This document shows, in pieces, positions 1-8,462 of a stretch of DNA of 64,000 nucleotides (position 1 is the first letter of the stretch; the number at the start of each line of letters is the position of its first letter). Under the pieces are notes generated by a model. The model had not been told where the DNA came from and searched no databases. It saw nothing but the letters and a program-made list of their open reading frames with translations. The position numbers and the translations under genes were made by a program. The DNA lies in contig CAYOZN010000005.1 of assembly GCA_964408455.1 (NCBI GenBank), positions 124,001 through 188,000 on the forward strand. Reading direction: 5' to 3'. This DNA is from CAYOZN01 sp964408455. Its GTDB lineage: Bacteria > Planctomycetota > Phycisphaerae > UBA1845 > UTPLA1.

Positions 1-1657
1 CCGCGTCGAGCTTCTCGTGCTCGGCCTGCATGGCCACGAGTTCATCGTTCGAGGCGCCCCCCTTCAGTCGCGCGAGGCGCAGGTCGATGGCAAGTTCCTC
101 GCGGCGATTGACTTTCTCGATATAGGTCCGGTCGCCGGGCACGTCGCCGGCCAATTCGCCGTCAGCGGCCAGGCGCGCCCCGCGGGTGACCGCCACGACC
201 TTCGACATGACGTGCAAAGCGGCGCGCTCATTGTCGCGCAGGGCGCGACGGGCGTCGGCAATGGAGAACACCTTGGCCGCGGGGATGTGGGGGAAGTCGC
301 CATTCAGCCGCCACAGGGAACCCGTTTTCGTCCAGGGAATCAGCATATTGCCGCGGCCATCAAGCGGTACGTCGATGGCGCCGCCGTCGCGTTTCGGGAT
401 GCGCATGAGTTTTCGCGTCGACATGCTGATGCGGCCGAGATCGAGATCGAGGGCGTGGGCGGCGGCGGCAAGGCCCATGTGCGGCATCAGCCGGCCGTCT
501 ATCTCAACGGCGATCGGTACGCGGCGGACGGTCGATTCCTCCTCCAGGTTTTTCACCGCGGCCAGATCGAGGGCGGCGCGACCCAGGACGAAATAGGGCG
601 GAACGACGTTTGTTGCGTCGTGAATCGCAGCCGCCAGTGACGCATCCATTGCATGAAGCCGCCGCCGGACTTCACGCATGCCCAGGGCTGTGCGATAGGC
701 CCGGTTGACATCCACCCGATCGTGCGAGAGCCGGTCGGCCTGGTCGCCGAGTATTTGCCGCAGTACATCTTCGAGCGGCGGCGTCTTTTCGCCCCTGAAC
801 AGTGCCCCCACCCGCTCGCGGGCCACGTCGCGCTTGGCGCCGGCGATGACGGCCGCAATGTCGTCGGTCTTTTCATTCAACTGGCTGGCCAGCGCGGACT
901 GATCGAGGGTGAAGTCGGACCGCAGCACATCCGCGACTTTCATGGCAATCTGGGCATTGCGCACGCGGACGATGTTTTCGGGCGCGGCCTCGAGCCCGAT
1001 CGAGGAGAGAAACGCAGCGGGGGCTGCGTCGCGATCGCCGGGCCATCGTGTCGCGAGAATATGAACCGGATCCGATCGCCGGGATTCCGTCAGGACGTCG
1101 GTCTCGACTGCGAGGATGACTTTCGATTGCGACAGGGCATCGGCGAGTTCCAGATCGCCGTAGACCTTGTTCTGCTCCGAAAGAATGATGCTCCCGGACT
1201 GTTGCAGGGCCTCGGCCAGGCGGTCATACGCGCTCTCGAATTCGGGCAGTTCGCCGATCACGTCGCGCAGCGACAGGTCGCCCAACAACCCGTCCGGGGG
1301 ATCGACATCGACGTCTTCGCCCAGCGAGGGATGATCGAAGTATTCGGGCTGTCTTTCGCTGAGCAGAAGATCGACGCAGATCAGCTCGGCGCCCAGCTCG
1401 TTGAGCGTGCGAATCAGATCTGCCAGGACGTCGCGGGGCCAGGGCCAGCGGCCAATGGTGTCGAGCGAGCTGTTGTCGATATCGACGTGAACGATCCTGT
1501 CGCTGGCCGGTACGCTGCTGAAATGCCGGGCGCGATAATCGTAGGCCAGCATTTCGAGGGGCGTTGCCAGCGAGCGATAAAAGAACGCGATCGTCAGGAG
1601 CAGCGAGACAAGGCAACCCAGAAGCGTGCCGGTGAGTTTTGGGCGGTTACGAAACAT
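1..1657 (-). CDS. CHASE2-domain membrane sensor protein, C-terminus beyond window
   Basis: The reading frame opens with ATG at 1657 and runs without a stop to the window edge (552 codons seen). An N-terminal membrane segment (GCLVSLLLTIAFFY, about residues 14-27) is followed by the motifs EMLAYDYRARHF and VHVDIDNSSLDTIGRWPWPR, which are typical of the extracytoplasmic CHASE2 sensory domain. Further on, EIDGRLMPHMGLAAAA and the repeated Asp/Leu-rich blocks fit the long CHASE2 core. The last residues in view look like the start of a charged helical linker. CHASE2 is usually followed by further membrane helices and an output domain (adenylate cyclase, histidine kinase, Ser/Thr kinase or GGDEF). 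Which one cannot be told here. The gene points away from dnaA with SpoIID and the TPR/alpha-CTD gene. Ligand unknown. Confidence 0.8.
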   Translation of the reverse strand, partial: MFRNRPKLTGTLLGCLVSLLLTIAFFYRSLATPLEMLAYDYRARHFSSVPASDRIVHVDIDNSSLDTIGRWPWPRDVLADLIRTLNELGAELICVDLLLSERQPEYFDHPSLGEDVDVDPPDGLLGDLSLRDVIGELPEFESAYDRLAEALQQSGSIILSEQNKVYGDLELADALSQSKVILAVETDVLTESRRSDPVHILATRWPGDRDAAPAAFLSSIGLEAAPENIVRVRNAQIAMKVADVLRSDFTLDQSALASQLNEKTDDIAAVIAGAKRDVARERVGALFRGEKTPPLEDVLRQILGDQADRLSHDRVDVNRAYRTALGMREVRRRLHAMDASLAAAIHDATNVVPPYFVLGRAALDLAAVKNLEEESTVRRVPIAVEIDGRLMPHMGLAAAAHALDLDLGRISMSTRKLMRIPKRDGGAIDVPLDGRGNMLIPWTKTGSLWRLNGDFPHIPAAKVFSIADARRALRDNERAALHVMSKVVAVTRGARLAADGELAGDVPGDRTYIEKVNRREELAIDLRLARLKGGASNDELVAMQAEHEKLDA

Positions 1658-1987
1658 GATGCGATGCGAAGACCAGGGTGAAACACGCTTGGGCCTGTCT
1701 ACCAGTTTGCGCGCAGTGGGGCTCCGGCGAAAGCCGCGGCCCGGGCGTCATGGAACAGACTCGACGGCGCGTGATCCAGTGGCGCCGGACATTTCAAAAA
1801 AATTTCAAGTTCTCCATTGGCACCATCCGCCTGGGCCGGCCAGAACGGCGCTTTGACGGGGCGTGATTCGGGGTCGCAAGTGAATCAAAGCGAATCAAAC
1901 CGACAAAGCGCGCGTTAGGCTGGCATGCCCATGGCGCACTTACATCTATACCTATCAGAATAGCTCTCCGTTCCGCCGGACAGGCGG
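1658..1987. other. Intergenic stretch, no gene seen
   Basis: About 330 bases between two leftward genes. It contains an A/T tract near 1795-1810 read on the minus strand as TTGAAATTTTTTTGAAATG, which could be part of a promoter for the CHASE2 gene, but no matching -10 box stands out. Nothing else convincing is seen. Confidence 0.5.
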
Positions 1988-3316
1988 CTAATAGAGGCGG
2001 CGGATGATCGAATGGGGATAGTAGGCCGACAGGATGTTGCGATAGCTCATGCCGCGCTGGGCCTTGGTCTCCATGCCGTACTGGCAGAGACCGACGCCGT
2101 GGCCGAAGCCCTTGCCATCCCTGAAGACGAAGTGAGTCGGCGTGGTTTCGATGGTGAACCAGGTGGAGCGCACGACGTGGCCGCCGATGGAGAGGCGGAA
2201 GTCCTCGCCGTAGAGGGTTTCGTTGTCGCCGCTGGAACCATCGAGCTGGATGCGGACGAAGCGGCCCTCTTCGCTCAGCTCCTTGGCTCGCAGGCCGGCG
2301 ATGGTGCTGAGGCGTGCGACCTTGGGATAGCGGCGGACGATGCGCTTGGTCACTTCGGCCTTGGAGAGTTTGACGGGATCCCAGCGGTAGAAGCGGGCGA
2401 GATAGCAATCGTCGCAGACAACCCTGCCGGCGAGCGGGGGCACGGCCTCTTCTCGAGGGCGAAACTCGCGGACGGGGACGGTGATGCCGCCGCAGGCGGA
2501 TGAGTAATAGGTGCAGAAGATGCGATCGCGGCCGGCATCGTTCCACATGCAGATTTCACCATGCGTCGATTCGACGGCATCGACGGCGATGCGGGCCTCG
2601 CCGGCGACGCCAATGTACATCTGGCTGCCCTCGGTATCGACCACGTCCCAGTCGCGATCGGCGGGCGTGAGGCCCTTCTGATAGAGCGCGTAGGTGCGGG
2701 CGGCGACGCACTGTGCCCGGAAGGCCTCGGGATGGAAGTCGGCAGGCAGCTCGCCGCGGAGCACGCCGCGAAGGTAGGCCTCGATGTCCACATGGTTGGT
2801 CAGAACCATCGCGCCATTGGCGACGTGAACGCGCAACAGGCCGCGATAGGTGCTGCCGTTGATGACGAGGGAGGCGTCGCGGGATGGCTTGATCACGATG
2901 TCGGTGGCGCCGGTTGGCGACAACCCGTGCTCAATGCCGCTGGACGTCAGTCGGAGTTCGGCGGCGGGCTGGCCGGCGGGATAGCTGCCGAGGCGCGGAC
3001 CATTCACGCCGCGAAGAATCTCGTAGTCGCTGGTGATCTGGAGGCGGACCGGCGTCCTGGATGAAGCGCCGATCAGGCGCACGCGGATCAGGCGGTCGAT
3101 GGCGGTTTCGGGTGGGGGCTCTTCGCGCGGGGCATCTTGCCAGGGCATGCGTTCGCTGATGACGCAGCAGATGGTCAACAGCGTGGCGAAGGAGCCGACG
3201 ATGACGCCGGCGCGGGGGATTGCCTTGCGCGGGCTTCGCAGCAGGCGGCTCAGCCGGAGACGGGTTGAGGTTCTGCGGGTGACCATCGATCCTTCGCGGT
3301 TCTCTGGCGATTCCAT
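1988..3316 (-). CDS. SpoIID/LytB domain protein, membrane-anchored
   Basis: 442 residues. An N-terminal basic stretch and one hydrophobic segment (AGVIVGSFATLLTICCVI, about 36-53) suggest a signal anchor. The rest lies outside the cytoplasmic membrane. Residues about 180 to the C-terminus match the SpoIID/LytB family. The hallmark EAYLRGVLRGELP then AFRAQCVAARTYALY is present, and the closing motif GKGFGHGVGLCQYGM is followed by SYRNILSAYYP. SpoIID is a lytic transglycosylase acting on denuded glycan in sporulating Firmicutes. In non-spore-formers the family is probably a peptidoglycan-modifying or amidase-enhancing protein, so the role here is inferred as cell-wall remodelling. A second in-frame ATG ten codons in (MVTRRTST) is an alternative start. 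It lies 65 bases upstream of the TPR/alpha-CTD gene's end, in the same direction. Confidence 0.87.
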   Translation of the reverse strand: MESPENREGSMVTRRTSTRLRLSRLLRSPRKAIPRAGVIVGSFATLLTICCVISERMPWQDAPREEPPPETAIDRLIRVRLIGASSRTPVRLQITSDYEILRGVNGPRLGSYPAGQPAAELRLTSSGIEHGLSPTGATDIVIKPSRDASLVINGSTYRGLLRVHVANGAMVLTNHVDIEAYLRGVLRGELPADFHPEAFRAQCVAARTYALYQKGLTPADRDWDVVDTEGSQMYIGVAGEARIAVDAVESTHGEICMWNDAGRDRIFCTYYSSACGGITVPVREFRPREEAVPPLAGRVVCDDCYLARFYRWDPVKLSKAEVTKRIVRRYPKVARLSTIAGLRAKELSEEGRFVRIQLDGSSGDNETLYGEDFRLSIGGHVVRSTWFTIETTPTHFVFRDGKGFGHGVGLCQYGMETKAQRGMSYRNILSAYYPHSIIRRLY

Positions 3317-3380
3317 TCGCAGCCCCGCTCGTGCGGCGCATGCAGCAGTCGTTTTGTGGCGGCCCGTGCCGCCGGGCGGT

Positions 3381-4715
3381 TTACATTTCGCGCAGGCCGA
3401 GGCCGAGCTCGGCCAGGCTGGATTTTATTTCCTGGAGAGACGTCTGGCCGAAGTTGCGCGAGGACATCAGCTCGTTCTCGGTCTGCATGGTGAGTTCGCC
3501 GATGGTGGTGATGTTCAGCCCCTGAAGGCACTTTCGGGCCCGGACGGAGAGCTGGAGGGCGGAGACGGGCCGGCTGAGGAGGTCTGAACCGGTAGGAGCC
3601 GGGGGCGCAATGCTGCTGGAAGGAATCTGGATGTGCTGGCGCTTTTCGTGGGCGAGCTGGCCGAGCACGAGCCCCTTCTGGGTGAGCATGGCCTTGATTT
3701 CCTTGAGGGACGTCTCGCCGAAGTTCTTGTAGGAGAGGAGTTCGGCCTCGGAGGTGCGCAGCAGGTCGCCCAGGGTGTGAATGTTCATCTTCTTGAGGCA
3801 GTTGCGGCTGCGGACGGAGAGCTCGAAATCGGTGACGGGGATATCGAGGACGGCGTTGCGCTTTTCGAAGCCGCCGAGCTCGTCGTCGATGAACATGTCG
3901 TTGGCGGCGAGGACATCCTTGAGGAAGAGGCGGGCGCGCTCGTGGGCCGGGTTGGTGGAGAGGACGCGGCGCAGGCAGTTTGCCGCATCGTCCATCCGGC
4001 CGGCATCTTCGTGAAGCACGGCGAGGTTCATCATGGCGTTGGCGTGGACCAGGGGCGACTGGGACGCGGACGTGTATAGATCGAGTGCGCGACCGTCATT
4101 GCCGTGCAGATCGTAAAGATAGGCGGCATGAAAGCTGGCGTGGGCGTGCGTGGGCTCCAGCTGGAGGGCCTTTTCGTAGGCATCCAGCGCGGATTCGAGG
4201 TCGCCCTGAAGCTGGAGGCTGCGACCGCGGGTGTAATTCCACTGGGGATTGTCGCGGCCGGCGGCCTGGTGTGAATTGAGCAGCTCTTCGGCCTGCTGCG
4301 TCCGGCCGGCGAGCAAATGGCACTCGGCCACCAGGCAGTCGCAGAGGAGGCGCTCGGCGCCGATCTCGGCGGCCTTACGGAGGGCGGTGATGGCATCGTC
4401 GTAGCGCCGCAGATCGCGGTAGGCCAGGCCGAGATAGAGCGCGCGATCCGGCGACTCCTCGGCCTTTTCCAGCCAGCGCGCCGCCAACTGGGCATTGCCC
4501 TGGAACAGGTGCGATATGCCGATTTTCAGGGCGGCCCTGGATGCCGGGACGGCGCCGGATTCGGCCTTGCGTTCGAGATCGGACAGGAGTTCTCGAAAGC
4601 GATTAAGGGACTCATTGCTCGACATGGCGAGCTGCTTGAGGGTGGAAAAGGCGGATGAATCCAGGTGTTCCTGGGTCAGAAGGGACGCCAGGTCGGCGGT
4701 AGTTTCGGTGCCCAA
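3381..4715 (-). CDS. TPR protein with two RNA polymerase alpha-CTD-like modules
   Basis: 444 residues. Residues about 60-270 form helical TPR-like repeats (for example GNAQLAARWLEKAEES, GDLESALDAYEKALQLEP). Two copies of the helix-hairpin-helix fold of the RNA polymerase alpha subunit C-terminal domain follow, at about 291-355 (LSVRSRNCLKKMNIHTLGDL) and 381-442 (LSVRARKCLQGLNITTIGEL). Compared with E. coli alpha, the DNA-contacting Arg265 is kept in both. Asn268 is kept in the first and is Lys in the second. Gly296 and Ser299 are kept, while Lys298 is Thr in both. The start is TTG, supported by GGAG nine bases upstream. No amino-terminal alpha assembly domain is present, so this is not RpoA. 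It may bind DNA, RNA polymerase, or both. It stands divergent from dnaA. Confidence 0.85.
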   Translation of the reverse strand: MGTETTADLASLLTQEHLDSSAFSTLKQLAMSSNESLNRFRELLSDLERKAESGAVPASRAALKIGISHLFQGNAQLAARWLEKAEESPDRALYLGLAYRDLRRYDDAITALRKAAEIGAERLLCDCLVAECHLLAGRTQQAEELLNSHQAAGRDNPQWNYTRGRSLQLQGDLESALDAYEKALQLEPTHAHASFHAAYLYDLHGNDGRALDLYTSASQSPLVHANAMMNLAVLHEDAGRMDDAANCLRRVLSTNPAHERARLFLKDVLAANDMFIDDELGGFEKRNAVLDIPVTDFELSVRSRNCLKKMNIHTLGDLLRTSEAELLSYKNFGETSLKEIKAMLTQKGLVLGQLAHEKRQHIQIPSSSIAPPAPTGSDLLSRPVSALQLSVRARKCLQGLNITTIGELTMQTENELMSSRNFGQTSLQEIKSSLAELGLGLREM

Positions 4716-5227
4716 GTTTCTTCACTCCAGTGCGCAGGCGCAGCTATACACAGCCGAGCGTACGACACGAGCTGGTGGCGAGTACACGTGCGTCATGGGA
4801 ATTTCGGTAAACTCCGCAGTATAGCCGCCGCGTCGATGTTCGCAAGCCACTTCGCGTCGCGACGGTTTGTGGCCCGCGCGAATGGCGAGTCGGCTGTTAT
4901 TTGCATCGGGCCCGGGCGGCAGAGCAGTCAGAGAGGGCGCGCTATTGGATGTTGCTGCCTCGTTGTGTTTGGCGTCGCGTGAAGATGCCGCGGCCAAGTG
5001 CCGGGCCGGTCACCTGGCCGCAACGGCGGCGGGGCGACGCGCGGGCAGAATCTGCGCGGAGAATTTACTGATTGTCGCCGGGCGGGCGGTTTGATATAGT
5101 GCGGGCTCGGCGTTCATAGATACTGATTAGTTGATGTAACCCCTTTATCGCCAATAAGTTACACGCAGTTTTGGCGGCGGCGAACTCCTGCGCCGGCTGC
5201 GTGTTGCTGGGCTGTATACGAACGAAC
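4716..5227. other. Divergent intergenic region upstream of dnaA, candidate origin neighbourhood
   Basis: 512 bases separate the leftward TPR/alpha-CTD gene from rightward dnaA. The switch in gene direction and the adjoining dnaA-dnaN-gyrB cluster make this a plausible replication-origin neighbourhood. However, I find only one near-match to a DnaA box (CTATACACA at 4744-4752, one mismatch to TTATNCACA), no cluster and no clear AT-rich unwinding element. The assignment stays weak. Confidence 0.35.
5072..5100 (+). promoter_or_regulatory. Probable sigma-70-type promoter of dnaA
   Basis: A -35-like TTGTCG at 5072-5077 and a -10-like TATAGT at 5095-5100 are separated by 17 bases, and a TGA precedes the -10 as an extended element. 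Transcription would begin near 5107, leaving a leader of about 120 bases before the DnaA ATG at 5228. Confidence 0.55.
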
Positions 5228-6571
5228 ATGACCAATCTCAGCGATGTCGTCTGGACCGACATTCTGAACGCTTTGCGCCGTCAGAATCCTGCCATCGCAC
5301 GCGGCTGGTTCAGTCAACTGCGTCCCGGGGCCCTGGACCGCGGGTGTCTCGAGATTTATGCCGCGAATTCCTCCCAGTTGGTCTATCTGAACCGATACGC
5401 GATTCGCCCGTTCGTCGAGGCGGCGCAGTCGACGACGGGGCGGCTGGTATCGGTTGTGTTCCGGGTCGACGGCGATGTGACGCACATGCCGGAGCCGGTC
5501 AAGACGGATGATGTGCCCAGCTTTGAGCGCGAGGCATCCTTCCTGCGGCTGAATGCCGATTACACCTTCGACCATTTCGTGACCGGGCCGTGCAACCGGA
5601 TGGCCCATGCCGCCAGCGTGGCGGTCGGGGATGCGCCGGGTACGGCGTACAACCCGCTGTTCATTCATGGCGACGTCGGGCTTGGCAAGACGCACCTGCT
5701 CCAGGCAATGTGCCATCGCATTCTGGATCGATCTCCGAACGCGCTGATTCTGTATCTCACCTGTGAAACGTTCGTCAATCACTTCATCGAGGCGGTCGAG
5801 CGCGGGGCGTTGAACTCATTCCGATATCGCTATCGCCACGTGGACATGCTGGTCATCGACGATATTCAGTTTCTTTCGGGGCGCGAGCGCTCGCAGGAAG
5901 AGTTCTTTCACACGTTCAATACGTTGTATCAGTCACAGCGGCAGATCATCTTGTCGGCGGATTGCCCGCCGTTGGAGATTCCGACGCTCGAGGATCGCCT
6001 GGTGAGCCGCTTCAACTGGGGGCTTGTGACGCGGGTGGACCAGCCGTGCCTGGAGACTCGGCAGGCCATCGTGCGGAAAAAGCTGCGCATCCGTGGCATC
6101 GAGGCGCCGGAATGCGCGGTCGAGTTCGTGGCGGCTCGAATCAGCTCCAATACCCGGGAACTGGAAGGCGCGATCAACCGCATCTGCGGCCTGGCGCTGG
6201 TCGAAAAGCGGCCCATCGATCTGCGGCTGGTTCACGAGGCGCTGGGCGAGCCGGAGCCGCCGCCCACGCGGCAGATCCGCATTCAGGACATCATGAACAT
6301 CGTGACCGAGCGGTTCAACATCAAGCTGTCCGACTTGCAGGGCCGCAGCCGCAGCCGGTCGATCGCGCTGCCACGGCATGTGTGCATGTATCTGGCGCGA
6401 CAGCATACAAACCACAGCCTGGAAGAGATCGGCGGCTTCTTCGGCGGCCGCGATCACACGACGGTACTTCATGCCAACAAGATCATCTCGGGCCGGCGGG
6501 AATCGGATCAGCGATTTCGTGCTCGGCTCGACGATATTGAGGGGGCGCTGCTTCGTTCGGGCAGCAATTGA
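5228..6571 (+). CDS. dnaA: Chromosomal replication initiator DnaA
   Basis: 447 residues from ATG 5228. I prefer this start to upstream non-ATG codons because the DnaA domain I begins directly after it (SDVVWTDILNALRRQNP). Domain I spans about 1-80 and domain II is short. The AAA+ domain III carries Walker A GDVGLGKTHLL, Walker B MLVIDDIQFL, and sensor 2 SNTRELEGAINR. Domain IV ends with the box-binding signature of the family around GGFFGGRDHTTVLHA. DnaA-ATP binds DnaA boxes at oriC, opens the duplex and recruits the replicative helicase. dnaN, a DUF721/DciA-like gene and gyrB follow in the same direction, as is usual near bacterial origins. No good Shine-Dalgarno is visible. Confidence 0.97.
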   Translation: MTNLSDVVWTDILNALRRQNPAIARGWFSQLRPGALDRGCLEIYAANSSQLVYLNRYAIRPFVEAAQSTTGRLVSVVFRVDGDVTHMPEPVKTDDVPSFEREASFLRLNADYTFDHFVTGPCNRMAHAASVAVGDAPGTAYNPLFIHGDVGLGKTHLLQAMCHRILDRSPNALILYLTCETFVNHFIEAVERGALNSFRYRYRHVDMLVIDDIQFLSGRERSQEEFFHTFNTLYQSQRQIILSADCPPLEIPTLEDRLVSRFNWGLVTRVDQPCLETRQAIVRKKLRIRGIEAPECAVEFVAARISSNTRELEGAINRICGLALVEKRPIDLRLVHEALGEPEPPPTRQIRIQDIMNIVTERFNIKLSDLQGRSRSRSIALPRHVCMYLARQHTNHSLEEIGGFFGGRDHTTVLHANKIISGRRESDQRFRARLDDIEGALLRSGSN

Positions 6572-6900
6572 GCGGGGCACTCACAAGCGTTCTGAATGAA
6601 TGGTGCAAAACCTCTGTCGACCGGCGGCCATCGACACACGCCGCGTGTGAGATGGGTCCGCGGCGGTGATTTCCGGAAAGGCGTTTGGAGGCTGCTCACG
6701 GAGTTCGTCACAGCTTGTCCAGCGTGGACGATAGGGCCGTTTGCCGGTAAGATAACGCTGAATAAAAGGTTGCCGAAACGTGTGTGCGGTTTGATCCCAA
6801 CACACAGACCCATACGAAGACGACGACGAATAAATATAGAAATATCTTTCTTCATTAAGAACGTGCCCAAACTGTTGTTGACGGTTCGAGAGGGTCTCGC
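6572..6900. other. dnaA-dnaN intergenic region
   Basis: 329 bases with no gene. The 3' half is clearly more AT-rich than its surroundings, with GAATAAATATAGAAATATC at about 6828-6846, which could be a DNA-unwinding element or simply the dnaN promoter. No consensus DnaA boxes are seen. A weak GAGAGG lies 8 bases before the dnaN ATG. Confidence 0.4.
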
Positions 6901-7995
6901 ATGAAACTCATCAGCAATCGCGCCGCTCTGGCCGAGGCCCTGGCCGCGACGGGTGTCGTCGCTGCCAGCAGAACGCCCAAGCCCATTCTGCAATGTGTCC
7001 GCCTGACGGCTGAGAAAGAGCAGCTGACGCTGACGGCCTACGACCAGGAGGTGGGCCTGCGTTATCGCGTGAAGGAGGTCGAGGTGAACCAGGCCGGCGA
7101 GGTGCTGGTGCCGTCGGATCGCCTGAACGCGATCGTGCGCGAATCGGTCGACGAGACGCTGTCGTTCGAATCGAAGGACGACAAGCTGCATGTCCGCGGC
7201 AGGGACAGTCACTTCCAGGTGGTCGGGCAGAACGTGCGGGAGTTTCCGCCAGTGCCGGACATGGAGGGTGAGCCGACGTTTGTGGTGAAGCTGGGCGCGC
7301 TGCGCAACGCCGTGGAGAAGACGCTGTTCGCGGCGGCGAAGGAGAGCACGCGTTACGCCATCAACGGGGTGCTGTGGCAGAAGAAGGGCAAGGCGCTGCA
7401 ACTGGTGGCCACGGACGGGCGGCGCCTGGCCATGTCGTCGGCTTCGCTCGAGAAGAGCGTTGGGGACGATACGCAGGCGATCATACCCACCAAGACGCTG
7501 AACCTGCTTTTGCGACTGCACTTTGAGGCGGACGAGGATGTCGAAGCGCGGCTGACACCGAACCAGGTCATACTTCAAACCGATCGGGCCACGATCAGCA
7601 GCGTGCTGGTCGAGGGCAGCTTCCCCAAGTGGGAGGATGTGGTTCCGCGGGACAACGACAAGAAGCTGTCGATCGCGACGGGCGGGATGCTCAGCGCCGT
7701 GAAACGGGCGGCGCTACTGGCGAGCATCGAATCGAAGGGCATTGCGCTGGCACTGGAGGGCAAGTCGCTCGAGCTGTCGGGCCGATCGGCCGAGCAGGGC
7801 GAGGCCCGGGTCAAGCTCGACGTCGAATACGGCGGTCCGGCGCTGAAGATCGGCTTTAATCCCGAGTTTCTGGTCGACGCTTTGAAGGTGTGCGACGACA
7901 CGGTGTCGCTGGAACTGAAAGACTCGTCGCGACCGGGCATCCTGAAGAGCGGCAAGGACTTTCAATACGTCGTGATGCCGGTGAATCTGTCTTAG
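6901..7995 (+). CDS. dnaN: DNA polymerase III beta subunit (sliding clamp)
   Basis: 364 residues, the normal length for a three-domain beta clamp. The N-terminus MKLISNRAALAEALAATGVV, the central VATDGRRLAMSSASLE and the C-terminal end YVVMPVNLS (compare the usual MPMRL/MPVRL ending that lines the peptide-binding pocket) are diagnostic. The dimeric ring encircles DNA and tethers polymerase III and many repair proteins. It lies downstream of dnaA and 20 bases upstream of the DciA-like gene. No recF lies between it and gyrB, unlike the classical dnaA-dnaN-recF-gyrB order. Confidence 0.96.
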   Translation: MKLISNRAALAEALAATGVVAASRTPKPILQCVRLTAEKEQLTLTAYDQEVGLRYRVKEVEVNQAGEVLVPSDRLNAIVRESVDETLSFESKDDKLHVRGRDSHFQVVGQNVREFPPVPDMEGEPTFVVKLGALRNAVEKTLFAAAKESTRYAINGVLWQKKGKALQLVATDGRRLAMSSASLEKSVGDDTQAIIPTKTLNLLLRLHFEADEDVEARLTPNQVILQTDRATISSVLVEGSFPKWEDVVPRDNDKKLSIATGGMLSAVKRAALLASIESKGIALALEGKSLELSGRSAEQGEARVKLDVEYGGPALKIGFNPEFLVDALKVCDDTVSLELKDSSRPGILKSGKDFQYVVMPVNLS

Positions 7996-8015
7996 TCTTC
8001 GTCGGAGCAGTTGCC

Positions 8016-8462
8016 ATGATGCCACGCCCACGCCCACAGCGTCCCGCGCACCCGCGGCGTCGCATTCTCGAGGAGGTGGGGCTTGCGCTGGCGCCAATCG
8101 AGCTGCAACAGTGCTTCTGGATGCGGCATAACCGGGCCCGCCGTCTCGCGTGGCGGCAGGCTTTGCCGGCGGGGGATGTGGCCAATTCGATATTGGCCGG
8201 GTTGTCGCCGGTCGATGGGCTGGCGGCGGCGTGGCGGGCGGTGGTGCCGGCGGCGCTGGCCGATGCCTCACGGGTGCTGGCGCTTCAGAACGGCACGCTG
8301 AAGGTCGTGGTCGACGGAAACGCCTCGCGGTTTGCGGTCCAGCGGCTTCTGGGCCCCGGGCTGGCCGAGCGGCTGAACGAGCACCTCGGCGAAAAGAGAG
8401 TGGCGCGCATAGACTGTCAGATTCAGGGTCGCGGCCGCAGAGGCGAATGGAACAGGTCCTGA
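8016..8462 (+). CDS. DUF721 / DciA-like protein
   Basis: 148 residues from ATG 8016 (a second ATG follows at 8019). The C-terminal half matches the DUF721 fold, with LQNGTLKVVVDGNASRFAVQ followed by LLGPGLAERLNEHLGEKRV. DciA, the best studied member, helps load the replicative helicase DnaB in bacteria lacking DnaC or DnaI. Its position between dnaN and gyrB agrees with a replication role. The TGA stop overlaps the gyrB ATG by one base (TGATG), indicating translational coupling. The Arg/Pro-rich N-terminus (MMPRPRPQRPAHPRRR) is probably disordered and DNA-binding. Family assignment is fairly sure; the helicase-loading role is by homology. Confidence 0.8.
   Translation: MMPRPRPQRPAHPRRRILEEVGLALAPIELQQCFWMRHNRARRLAWRQALPAGDVANSILAGLSPVDGLAAAWRAVVPAALADASRVLALQNGTLKVVVDGNASRFAVQRLLGPGLAERLNEHLGEKRVARIDCQIQGRGRRGEWNRS

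Noticed and set aside
4744..4752. CTATACACA as a DnaA box
   Set aside because: One mismatch, isolated, not enough to call oriC.
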